64,000 nt of DNA, from NCBI RefSeq assembly GCF_900046455.1, contig NZ_FCOT01000010.1:124001-188000 (forward strand), read 5' to 3'. A model generated the notes under the pieces. The model had not been told where the DNA came from. It did no database searches and saw only the letters and a list, made by a program, of their open reading frames with translations. Each line of letters begins with the position of its first letter. Within the stretch, counting starts at the first letter, position 1. Positions 56,710-64,000 of the stretch are shown here, piece after piece. The position numbers were made by a program, and so were the translations under genes. Source of the DNA: Cellulomonas timonensis (GTDB lineage: Bacteria; Actinomycetota; Actinomycetes; Actinomycetales; Cellulomonadaceae).

Positions 56710-56835
56710 GGAGTGGACAGTGCCACCGCCGCACGGCAGGGGCCGCGCTGGGCGCCCTTGCCGTGGACGGCCCGCGGCCACGGCGGGCTGGGGGCGGACA
56801 ACGGTCATCGGGCCCGGCGCTCAGCCGGGGGACGG

Positions 56836-56883
56836 GTCATCCCGCGAACGGCTCATCTCGCGAACGGCTCAGCCCGGGAACGA
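56836..56883. repeat. three 16-base tandem copies with stop codons at the lpqB end
   Basis: Copies at 56836-56851, 56852-56867 and 56868-56883 share the pattern CTCATCxCGCGAACGG; the first two match at 14 of 16 positions and the third is more diverged. Each carries TCA, read as TGA on the minus strand, at 56837, 56853 and 56869. The last is the lpqB stop. Because 16 is not a multiple of 3, the three TGA codons fall in all three frames. Confidence 0.9.
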
Positions 56884-58581
56884 CGGAGCCCGCACCCCCG
56901 AGGAGACATACGCCCAGCTCGGCCCCGACCGCACGAACAGCTCGCCGTCCGCCGTCGTGACATACAGCGCCCGCTCCCCCTTGCCGCCCGCGAGCGCGAC
57001 GATCCCCTCGAGCGCGGGCAGCGCGCGCGTCTGCCCGGCCAGTGGCACCAGGTACACCGTCGTCGACGTCGCGGCGGCGGTCTTGCCCAGCACGCCCAGC
57101 GTCGACTCGTCGACCCACACCACACGCGACGCCTCCGTCAGGGTGGCGCCCGTGGCGATTGGCTCCCCGAGCTGCAGGGGGGCGCCCTCCTGGTCGCGCA
57201 CCACGCCCGTGACATCGAGGCCGAACCCGCTCGCACCCGTCGACAGGACCGCGACCCGCGTGCCGTCCCGCGCGACCCGGATCTCCTGCACCGTGCGCCC
57301 CGCGAGCCAGTCGGCGCGCACCACCTGCCGGGCGCCGCCGCCCCGCACCGCCGTGATCACCGGCCCGTCAGGCCCTGCCGCCGCCGTCCACACCCAGCCC
57401 AGCCGGTCCGCGGACGGCGCGGTGAGCGCCTCGGCGGCGAGCAGCTGCTCATCCCCGCCGGAGGAGGAGGCCCGCAGCAGCGTGTCGCCCCCGGACAGGA
57501 GCACGCGCACCGTGCCGGCCTCGTTCCGCGCGGCGCCAGTGACGTCCAGACCTGTCAGCGGCCCCACACCAGCCACCGGCGACAGCTCCCCGCGGCCGAG
57601 CGTCATGAGCATGTCGTCCTGCACCCCCTCCAGCGCCGCGTCGCTCGGCAGCGAGCCGCGGGCCAGCCTCGCCGGCTCCCACGCGAGCGGCACCCCGCCG
57701 GCGAGGACCTCCACCGAGTTCACCTGGGCGATGTCCAAGGTCGCCTCGAGCTGGGCGAGCATCCGCGCGCGATCCTCCACGTCACCGAGCGCCGCCCCCG
57801 ACAACGACACCTCTGCGGTGCCGTCCGCGTCCACCGGCACCGCGCCCGTCTCGAGCTGGACGCCATCCGGCACCGCTGTGCGGACCGCGTCGCGCAGCCA
57901 CGGCGACGGTCCGTCCATCAGCGCGCGGACCACGGACGTGGCGAGGTTGCGCACGGGGAACCAGCGGGTCTCCGGCACCAGGTGTGTGCTGTCCGCGGAG
58001 AGGAAGTAAACGGCCGCCTGGCGGAAGACGAGCTCGAAGTTCGGCTCCGAGAGCACCACCCCGTTGTCCAGCCGGGAGATCCGCCACTGGTCGCTGCTGT
58101 CCTTGACCAGGTCGAAGACCAGGGGCTGCAGCGAGCCGGGCGCGCTCTCCTCGTAGACGCCGTCGGCGTCGATGCGGGCCGCGACGCCCACTTTCACCTG
58201 CACCTGCGTCTCCGTCAGCAGCGTGATCTCGGGGCTGCTGGCCGTCGGGTAGACGATCACCTGCTCATCGGGGTTCCACGTCGAGCGCACCTCGCCCGAC
58301 AGGTACTCGCGGGCCACCGAGAACGTCGTGCTGACGTCGGCGGTGGTCTCACGGCTGTACCCCGCGGCGTTCGCGTTGAGGAAGCCCTGGACGATCTCCA
58401 TGGGCGAGGCGTCATGCCCCGGCGAGTAGCCGAGCAGCGTCACGGGGGCGGGCTCGTTGACCTCCGCGACGCCTTCGGCGACGGGCCCACGGGTCGGGAT
58501 CGAGACGCAGGCCGTCAGCGCCACCGCCACGGCCAGCGCCACGGCGCCAGCACGGAGCGCGCGGATCGGGCGCCGGGTCAT
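56869..58581 (-). CDS. lpqB: lipoprotein LpqB
   Basis: This 570-residue lipoprotein has a lipobox with Cys25 (ALTAC), a GerMN domain at about residues 200-330 and a C-terminal beta-propeller-like region. In mycobacteria LpqB modulates the kinase MtrB and affects cell-wall homeostasis. The ATG overlaps the mtrB stop (ATGA), so mtrB and lpqB are translationally coupled. The 3' end lies in the triple 16-base repeat. Confidence 0.93.
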   Translation of the reverse strand: MTRRPIRALRAGAVALAVAVALTACVSIPTRGPVAEGVAEVNEPAPVTLLGYSPGHDASPMEIVQGFLNANAAGYSRETTADVSTTFSVAREYLSGEVRSTWNPDEQVIVYPTASSPEITLLTETQVQVKVGVAARIDADGVYEESAPGSLQPLVFDLVKDSSDQWRISRLDNGVVLSEPNFELVFRQAAVYFLSADSTHLVPETRWFPVRNLATSVVRALMDGPSPWLRDAVRTAVPDGVQLETGAVPVDADGTAEVSLSGAALGDVEDRARMLAQLEATLDIAQVNSVEVLAGGVPLAWEPARLARGSLPSDAALEGVQDDMLMTLGRGELSPVAGVGPLTGLDVTGAARNEAGTVRVLLSGGDTLLRASSSGGDEQLLAAEALTAPSADRLGWVWTAAAGPDGPVITAVRGGGARQVVRADWLAGRTVQEIRVARDGTRVAVLSTGASGFGLDVTGVVRDQEGAPLQLGEPIATGATLTEASRVVWVDESTLGVLGKTAAATSTTVYLVPLAGQTRALPALEGIVALAGGKGERALYVTTADGELFVRSGPSWAYVSSGVRAPSFPG

Positions 58582-60278
58582 CGGACCTCCTGGTGGTCGA
58601 GCTCGTCGTCGAGCTCGGGGAGCGCCGCCGGGTCGAGCGGCTGGCGCTGGGGAGTCGTGGGCGGCTCCGGGTCCTCGACGGGGACGAGGGGCAGCGGCGA
58701 GCCCTGCAGGCGGATGCCCGCGCGGCGCGGCAGGGTCAGCCGGAAGCAGGCTCCGCCGCCCGGACGGCCCCACGCCTCGAGCCAGCCGCCGTGCAGGTGC
58801 GCGTCCTCGAGGGAGATCGCCAGCCCGAGCCCCGTGCCGCCGGTGGTGCGGGCCCGGGCCGGGTCCGCACGCCAGAACCTGTCGAAGACGTGCGCGGCGG
58901 CCTCGTCGGTCATCCCCACACCGTGGTCGCGGACGGTGACGGCGATGGCCTGCGCGTCGGCGGCGAGCGTCACCGCCACCGTGCTGCCGTCGGCGTGCTC
59001 GATCGCGTTGTCCAGCAGGTTGCGCAGGATGCGCTCCACCCGGCGTGGGTCGATGTCCGCGGCGCAGCGGGCATCCGGCAGCGCGACGCTGAGCCAGACG
59101 CCGCGGTGCTCGGCGAGCGGGAACGCGTGGTCGGCAGCGGCTCCCACCACCTCCCGCACGTCGCGGTCCTCCGCGTCGAGGGTCGCGGCGCCCGCGTCGA
59201 ACCTGCTGATCTCCAGCAGGTCGGCCAGCAGGTCCTCGAACCTGTCGAGCTGGGTCTGCATCAGTTCGGCGGAGCGCTTGATCGACGGCTCGAAGTCCTC
59301 GCGGGCGCCGTGCAGCACCTCCCCCGCCATCCGGATGGTCGTCAACGGCGTCCGCAGCTCATGAGAGACGTCGGAGACGAAGCGGCGTTGCAGCGTCCCG
59401 AGCTCCTCCATCCGGCCGATCTGCTCCTGCAGGCCCTGCGCCATCTCGTTGAAGGAGCGGCCGAGGGTCGCGAGCTCGTCGACGCCGCGCACGGGCATCC
59501 GCTCGTCGAGGTGCCCGTCGGCGATGCGCTCGGCCGCCTGCGCCGCCGCCCGCACCGGCCGGACGACCTGGCGTGTCACGACCCAGGTCATGGTGCCGAG
59601 CAGCACCACCAGCGCCGCGGCGCCGATCGCGAGCATGCGCTGCAGGAACTCGAGCCTCTCCTGCTCGGCCTGCAGGTTGTAGAGGAAGTAGAGCTCGAAG
59701 GTGCCGGCGCGCGGCACGGACACCGTCTGGCCGACCATCACGGCGGGGACGACGCCCTGCTCGGCGGTACGCGCCCCCGCGCCCGAGTCCGGCCAGCCCA
59801 CCGATTGCCAGCGCTGGCCGGCCCCCTCGGTGGTGGCCCGGCGCAGGTCGTCGCTCACCAGTCCGAACAGGGCGGGGTCCGAGACGGCCGAGTTGACCAG
59901 CATCGCCTGGCCCGGCGCCTGCCAGAGCAGGACCTCGCGCTCGCCGGAGCCGCCCGAGCGCAGGGCCCGCATGACGTCGTTGAGCAGCCGTTGGGCCTCG
60001 GTGACGGAGGTCGCGGTGGACGCGTCGAACGTCTCCTGGGCCTGCTGGGTGGCGCGGGCGCTCTCATCGAGGACGAGCTCCACGCGCTCGGTGAACAGGC
60101 CGTCGCGCATCTGCTGGGAGAGCGTCACGCCGACGAGCGCGAGCGCGACCAGGCCGATGGCGAGCGTGGAGGTGACGACCCGCACTTGCAGCGACGACCG
60201 CCACGCGTGGGACAGCGCGCGCCCGGCGCCGACGGCGCGCAGGCGGGCGAGCCGCCAGGTGCGTCTCGCACGTCCCAT
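58578..60278 (-). CDS. mtrB: sensor histidine kinase MtrB
   Basis: This 566-residue kinase has two membrane segments (about residues 35-55 and 217-240) enclosing a large extracellular sensor, then HAMP, the H-box FVSDVSHELRTPLTT near residue 310, and an ATPase domain with DHGVGMTDEA and GGTGLGLAI. The C-terminus is a Pro-rich acidic tail. It controls MtrA, and in mycobacteria it sits at the septum and senses envelope or division state. It follows mtrA by 32 bases. Confidence 0.95.
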   Translation of the reverse strand: MGRARRTWRLARLRAVGAGRALSHAWRSSLQVRVVTSTLAIGLVALALVGVTLSQQMRDGLFTERVELVLDESARATQQAQETFDASTATSVTEAQRLLNDVMRALRSGGSGEREVLLWQAPGQAMLVNSAVSDPALFGLVSDDLRRATTEGAGQRWQSVGWPDSGAGARTAEQGVVPAVMVGQTVSVPRAGTFELYFLYNLQAEQERLEFLQRMLAIGAAALVVLLGTMTWVVTRQVVRPVRAAAQAAERIADGHLDERMPVRGVDELATLGRSFNEMAQGLQEQIGRMEELGTLQRRFVSDVSHELRTPLTTIRMAGEVLHGAREDFEPSIKRSAELMQTQLDRFEDLLADLLEISRFDAGAATLDAEDRDVREVVGAAADHAFPLAEHRGVWLSVALPDARCAADIDPRRVERILRNLLDNAIEHADGSTVAVTLAADAQAIAVTVRDHGVGMTDEAAAHVFDRFWRADPARARTTGGTGLGLAISLEDAHLHGGWLEAWGRPGGGACFRLTLPRRAGIRLQGSPLPLVPVEDPEPPTTPQRQPLDPAALPELDDELDHQEVR

Positions 60279-60310
60279 GCGGTTGCGTCCGTCCTGCGCG
60301 GTGGCCCGGC

Positions 60311-60994
60311 TCAGAGCGCTGGGGCCCCGGCCTTGTAGCCGACCCCGCGCACCGTCACGACTATCTCAGGCCGCTCGGGGTCCGCCTCGATCTTCGACCG
60401 CAGCCGCTGCACGTGAACGTTGACCAGGCGTGTGTCGGCAGCGTGGCGGTACCCCCACACGCGCTCGAGGAGCACCTCGCGGGTGAACACCTGCCACGGC
60501 TTGCGCGCGAGGGCGACGAGCAGGTCGAACTCGAGCGGGGTGAGCGAGATGGGCGTGCCATCCCGAGAGACACGGTGCCCGGTGACGTCGATGGTGAGGT
60601 CGCCGATGCCGAGGTGCTCGGGCACGGGCTCGTCGCTGCGGCGCAGCCGGGCGCGGACCCGCGCGATGAGCTCCTTGGGCTTGAACGGCTTCGAGATGTA
60701 GTCGTCCGCCCCCGACTCCAGCCCCAGCACGATGTCCACCGTGTCGGCCTTGGCGGTGAGCATGACGATGGGCACGCCCGACTCGGCACGGATCTGGCGG
60801 CACACCTCGGTGCCGTCCTTCCCGGGCAGCATCAGGTCGAGCAGCACCAGGTCGGGCTGCGACGCCCGGAACACGCCGATGGCATCGTCGCCGTCCGCGC
60901 AGAACACCGGGTCGAAACCCTCTGAGCGCAGCACGATGCCGATCATCTCCGCCAGCGCGACGTCATCGTCGACCACAAGGACCCGACCCTTCAT
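60311..60994 (-). CDS. mtrA: response regulator MtrA
   Basis: This 227-residue OmpR-type regulator has the acidic pocket DDD at residues 9-11, phospho-acceptor Asp53 in LLDLMLPG, SKPFKPKELIARV, and a winged-helix domain ending in VVTVRGVGYKAG. It regulates cell-division and peptidoglycan hydrolase genes in actinomycetes and is essential in mycobacteria. The ATG at 60994 gives the standard family start (KGRVLVVDDD). It heads the operon mtrA-mtrB-lpqB. Confidence 0.96.
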   Translation of the reverse strand: MKGRVLVVDDDVALAEMIGIVLRSEGFDPVFCADGDDAIGVFRASQPDLVLLDLMLPGKDGTEVCRQIRAESGVPIVMLTAKADTVDIVLGLESGADDYISKPFKPKELIARVRARLRRSDEPVPEHLGIGDLTIDVTGHRVSRDGTPISLTPLEFDLLVALARKPWQVFTREVLLERVWGYRHAADTRLVNVHVQRLRSKIEADPERPEIVVTVRGVGYKAGAPAL

Positions 60995-61049
60995 GGACAC
61001 ATGATCGCACCGAGAATCAGCAGGCAGCGCCATATGCGAACAGATCACC

Positions 61050-61093
61050 CGGTCGCGTCCCGGTCGCGTCCCGCTCGCATCCGGGCGCGTCAC
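61050..61093. repeat. 11-base direct repeats upstream of mtrA
   Basis: CGGTCGCGTCC occurs twice in a row (61050-61060, 61061-61071), followed by CGCTCGCATCC and a weaker fourth copy. The 11-base period equals one helical turn, so each copy would face the same side of the DNA. The array lies about 56-99 bases before the mtrA start. Confidence 0.75.
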
Positions 61094-61219
61094 GCCGCCT
61101 CGCCGCGCCCGTCGGCCCTGCCCGGCCCACCGCGCGCCGACATTGCCGCATCACGAAGGCGTGACATGGCACGATGAGCGCTCAGCCGCCGCCGCCCGCG
61201 CACCAGGGAGCATGAGTCG

Positions 61220-62511
61220 ATGACCACGCCGCACGAGGACGCGCCCCGGCCCTCGGCTCAGGCTCCGGGATCTCCCGACGGCCAGGACCCCGCTCAGCCC
61301 CGGCCCCGCAGGCGCCGCCCGCGCCCTCGGGTTGGGGCCCGGCGCCGGGGCAGCCAGGCGCCCAGGCGCCCGGGTACGGCCCGCAGCCGACCGGTTGGCA
61401 GCAGGCGCCAGGTTGGCAGCAGCCCGCCTACGGCGATCCCGCCTACGGGCAGCCCGCGTACGGGCAGCCCGCGTACGGGCAGCCCGCATATGGCCAGCCC
61501 GCCTACGGCCAGGCCGGCCCCGGGCAGCCGGGCGCGCCCGCGCCGTACGGACCGGGCGGCTGGCGCCCGCCGGCCCTGCAGCCGGGGATCATCCCACTGC
61601 GCCCCCTCGGCGTCGGGGAGATCCTCGACGGCGCCTTCCGCTCGATCCGCGCCAACCCGCGCGTGATGTTCGGGCTCGCCGTCATGGTCGTCACCGTCGT
61701 GGTCATCGTGCAGGCGGCGCTCGAGTGGTACGTCGGCGGCCTGATCTCCGGCGCCCTCGCGGACTTCTCCGCGACGGCCGACCCCACCGGGGACCTCGGG
61801 CTCGACCAGCAGTTGGGCATGACGCTCGGCTCCCTGCTCAGCCTGCCGTTGCTGCTGGTCGCCACGACGGTGCTCACCGGACTGCTCATCGTGTCGGTGA
61901 GCCGCTCGGTGATCGGGCAGACGGTCACACTCGGCGAGGCGGTCCGCGTCTCCAAGCGGCGCGTGTGGTGGGTGCTGGGCATCACCCTGCTCTATCTGGC
62001 CGTGATCGCCGTGGGCTACGCCGTCGTGGCTGGGGGCATCGTGCTCGCCGCCAGCGACGAGCGGTGGGCGCTGGTCGGGATCGCCGCGATCTTCGGCAGC
62101 CTGCTGATGCTCGCCGCCACCGTCTGGATCTCCGTGCGCATGCTGCTCGTCGCCCCCGCGCTGATGCTCGAGGGCGGCGCGTTCTGGGCCACCGTGCGGC
62201 GCGGCTGGAAGCTCACCCGCGGCAGCTTCTGGCGCCTGTTCGGCATCTACCTCTTGGTGCAGATCATCATGTCCGTCGTGGTCGGGATCATCGCCGTGCC
62301 GACAGCCGTCATCTCCGGGGTGTTCTTCAACGACCCGCTGATGCTCTCGTTCGGCGGGATCGCGGTCAGCTCGATCGCCAACGTGATCTCGTACACGCTG
62401 ACCACCGTCTTCTCCGCTGCCGTGGTGGCCCTGCTGTACATCGACATCCGCATGCGCCGTGAGGGGCTCGACGTCGAGCTGGCCCGCGCGGCCGACCAGA
62501 CGGCCGCATGA
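61220..62511 (+). CDS. Pro/Gly-rich membrane protein (GPDPase_memb-like), frameshifted near 61300
   Basis: The ATG at 61220 opens a Pro-rich start. After about 61298-61307, however, the frame that continues into the conserved domain is one base earlier. In that frame the protein reads [19 protein letters not shown] repeats, [19 protein letters not shown], then five to six membrane segments to 62511. No start codon exists in that frame between its stop at 61213 and a GTG at 61663. Adding one C to a CCCC run restores a single frame of about 430 residues. The family (glycerophosphoryl diester phosphodiesterase membrane domain) is common before DUF4129 genes. Its function is unknown. Confidence 0.75.
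61426..61515 (+). repeat. 15-base tandem repeats encoding AYGQP
   Basis: Six 15-base units (GCCTACGGGCAGCCC and variants) from 61426 to 61515 encode [10 protein letters not shown] four times, and AYGQA. They form a flexible Tyr/Gly/Gln/Pro linker ahead of the membrane domain. Copy number could vary between strains. Confidence 0.9.
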
Positions 62512-63182
62512 CCTTCGTGTTCCACGGCCCGCGCCTGTCCGACGTCCCGGTGCAGCCGGGCGCGGACGACGCGCGGGCGCTGCTCGAGCAGGAGCTGGCC
62601 GACCCGGTGTACCACCGCGGCCCGAGCCTCCTGCAGCGCATCCTCGACTGGCTCGCCGGGTTGTTCGGCGACGCGCCCCAGCTCGCCCTGCCGCCGCGCG
62701 CCGCGGTGCTGATCGTCGTCGCCGTGCTCGTCGTGGTCGCCGCCGTGGCGCTGTGGATCGCGGGCCCGGTGCGCCGTGCCCGGCACGGGTCCGCCCACCG
62801 GGCCGTGCTCGCGGACGACGAGGGCCGCAGCGCCGCCGAGCTCCGCGCCGCCGCCGATGCCGCCGCCGCGCAGGGTGTCTGGGACGCCGCCGTCGCCGAC
62901 CGTTTCCGCGCTGTCGTCCGCGCCCTCGAAGAGCGGGCGCTGCTGGACGAGCGGCCCGGGCGCACCGCGCATGAGGTGGTCGCGGTGGCCGTCCGCCGGC
63001 TGCCCGCCCGCGCCGAGGACCTGCAGGCCGCGGGCCGCCTGTTCGACGACGTGGTCTACGGCGGCGTCCGCGCGCGCGAGCAGGACGATGTGTGGCTGCG
63101 CGCCGTCGACGCGCGGGTCGCGGCCGAGCGCCCGCTCGATGCCGCCAGCGCCGCTCCCGAGCCGACGGGGTGGTCGCTGTGA
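62508..63182 (+). CDS. DUF4129 domain protein
   Basis: This 224-residue protein has one membrane segment ([22 protein letters not shown], about residues 64-85) and a C-terminal DUF4129 region ([37 protein letters not shown]). It resembles parts of transglutaminase-type proteins. Its ATG overlaps the previous gene as ATGA, and its stop overlaps the next as GTGA. In actinomycetes this unit usually continues with DUF4350, a MoxR ATPase and a DUF58 protein. Confidence 0.85.
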   Translation: MTFVFHGPRLSDVPVQPGADDARALLEQELADPVYHRGPSLLQRILDWLAGLFGDAPQLALPPRAAVLIVVAVLVVVAAVALWIAGPVRRARHGSAHRAVLADDEGRSAAELRAAADAAAAQGVWDAAVADRFRAVVRALEERALLDERPGRTAHEVVAVAVRRLPARAEDLQAAGRLFDDVVYGGVRAREQDDVWLRAVDARVAAERPLDAASAAPEPTGWSL

Positions 63183-64000
63183 CCGACACGATCGCCCCCG
63201 CGACCGCGCCCGTCGTCGGCGACGGCACCACCGGCCGCTCCCGGGCCCGCAGCCGGTGGCGGCGAGCACGCTGGCCGCTGGCCATCGTGTGCCTCGTGCT
63301 GCTGGTCGGCCTGCTCGCCGCGCTGCCCGCGCCGCGCACGTCGACGGTGGCCCTGGCCCCCGACAACCCGTCCGCCAACGGCTCCCGCGCCCTCGCCGAG
63401 GTGCTCCGCGAGCAGGGCGTGGACATCACCTACGTCCGCGCCTCCGCGGCAGCGCTCGAGGCGGCCGGCCCCGGGACCACGCTGCTCGTCACCAGCGACG
63501 CCACGCTCACCGACGACCAGGCAGCCCAGATCGCCGCGTCCGAGGCCGACCTCGTCCTGATCGACCCGGTCTGGATCCTCTCGCTCGTCACGTCGTCGGC
63601 CGACACCACCGCGGAGTTCGCGCCCCCGCAGGTCCGCACCGCCGAGTGCGCCGACCCGGACGCGCTGGCCGCCGGCACGGTGGACGTCAGCGGCAGGGGG
63701 TTCGTCGCGCTCGACGACGCCGCCACGACCTGCTTCCCGGTCCCGGGCGGCGAGTCCGCCGCCGGCGCGTACCTGGTCGTCGAGGGCGAGCGCCGCGTCA
63801 CGGCGCTCGCCGACGGGTCGCTGCTGGCCAACGACACGATCACCGCCGAGGGCAACGCCGCGCTCGCGCTGCGCACCCTCGGCCGCCACGACCACCTGGT
63901 CTGGTACGTGCCCTCCCTCGCCGACACCGGCGAGGCCGCCGGGCCGCCGCTGCGCGACATGCTGCCGCCCTGGGCGGGCCCGCTCGGTCTGCAGCTCCTG
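63179..64000 (+). CDS. DUF4350 domain protein, C-terminus missing at window edge
   Basis: The first 274 residues of a membrane-anchored protein are visible: a basic N-terminus, one membrane segment (PLAIVCLVLLVGLLAALPAP, about residues 34-53) and an extracellular domain starting with NPSANGSRALAEVLREQGVDI, typical of DUF4350. The GTG start overlaps the DUF4129 stop as GTGA. It probably continues into a MoxR/DUF58 operon beyond the window. Confidence 0.85.
   Translation, partial: MTDTIAPATAPVVGDGTTGRSRARSRWRRARWPLAIVCLVLLVGLLAALPAPRTSTVALAPDNPSANGSRALAEVLREQGVDITYVRASAAALEAAGPGTTLLVTSDATLTDDQAAQIAASEADLVLIDPVWILSLVTSSADTTAEFAPPQVRTAECADPDALAAGTVDVSGRGFVALDDAATTCFPVPGGESAAGAYLVVEGERRVTALADGSLLANDTITAEGNAALALRTLGRHDHLVWYVPSLADTGEAAGPPLRDMLPPWAGPLGLQLL

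Overview
The window is very GC-rich DNA with dense, mostly convergent or overlapping operons, GTG starts at many genes and near-exclusive GC-ending codons. The gene set is that of an actinomycete: a fused 2-oxoglutarate decarboxylase (kgd), sigR-rsrA with a mycothiol-type anti-sigma factor, the mtrA-mtrB-lpqB block followed by comF-like, hpf and secA, an Rv3235-family protein, the prfB-ftsE-ftsX-smpB block, and the tiny ribosomal protein bL37. The flavour of the hypothetical proteins suggests Micrococcales, probably Cellulomonadaceae (an inference; no tRNA, rRNA or marker gene that fixes the genus is present). It reads as chromosomal backbone. There is no prophage, CRISPR array or transposase gene.

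Layout. 1-3.5 kb: part of a fatty-acid-type cluster (ketosynthase cut by the window edge, acyl-AMP ligase, FabL-like enoyl reductase). 3.5-9.1 kb: a degenerate CPBP membrane protein, a DUF255/thioredoxin protein, a DinB-fold protein and a DUF2207 membrane protein with a long homopolymer at its 3' end. 9.1-13.9 kb: smpB, M23 hydrolase, ftsX, ftsE, prfB. 14-18.8 kb: Tad pilus operon (tadA, B, C, pilin, three TadE/G-like minor pilins). 19-24.4 kb: methyltransferase, aldose epimerase, M15 peptidase, two CNNM/CBS proteins. 24.7-28.3 kb: two-component system and ABC exporter. 28.5-33.6 kb: kgd, then a lipoprotein and a secreted protein. 33.6-38.4 kb: GlxA-type regulator, degenerate SGNH protein, PadR regulator with DUF4097 protein, orphan pilT. 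38.5-44.3 kb: bL37, rsrA, sigR, ferritin, DoxX, aroA, rsgA, hisN. 44.4-47.9 kb: TadZ/CpaE-like ATPase and SAF (CpaB-like) protein, the remaining Tad parts, with an HTH protein. 48-61 kb: LysM protein, Rv3235-family protein, secA, an interrupted EamA transporter, YcaQ-type glycosylase, hpf, comF-like, lpqB, mtrB, mtrA. 61.2-64 kb: a frameshifted membrane protein, DUF4129 and DUF4350 proteins (last one cut by the window edge).

Main points for a second look. (1) The EamA gene is broken by 125 extra bases bounded by near-identical 9-base repeats. Removing them restores a 302-residue reading frame, and the extra DNA contains a sequence close to the Tn5/Nextera mosaic end. A 13-base exact mosaic-end match also occurs at 33.37 kb. 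A 26+18 base C homopolymer and a one-base frameshift at about 61.3 kb add to the suspicion that some of these are sequencing or assembly artefacts. (2) Several gene 3' ends carry short tandem duplications that include the stop codon; at lpqB three 16-base copies place TGA in all three frames. (3) Regulatory sites are unusually readable: a SigR-type promoter before sigR, a paired 9-base repeat before the DUF4097-padR operon, and 11-base phased repeats before mtrA. (4) Two protein families here have lost their expected catalytic residues (SGNH hydrolase, CPBP protease).
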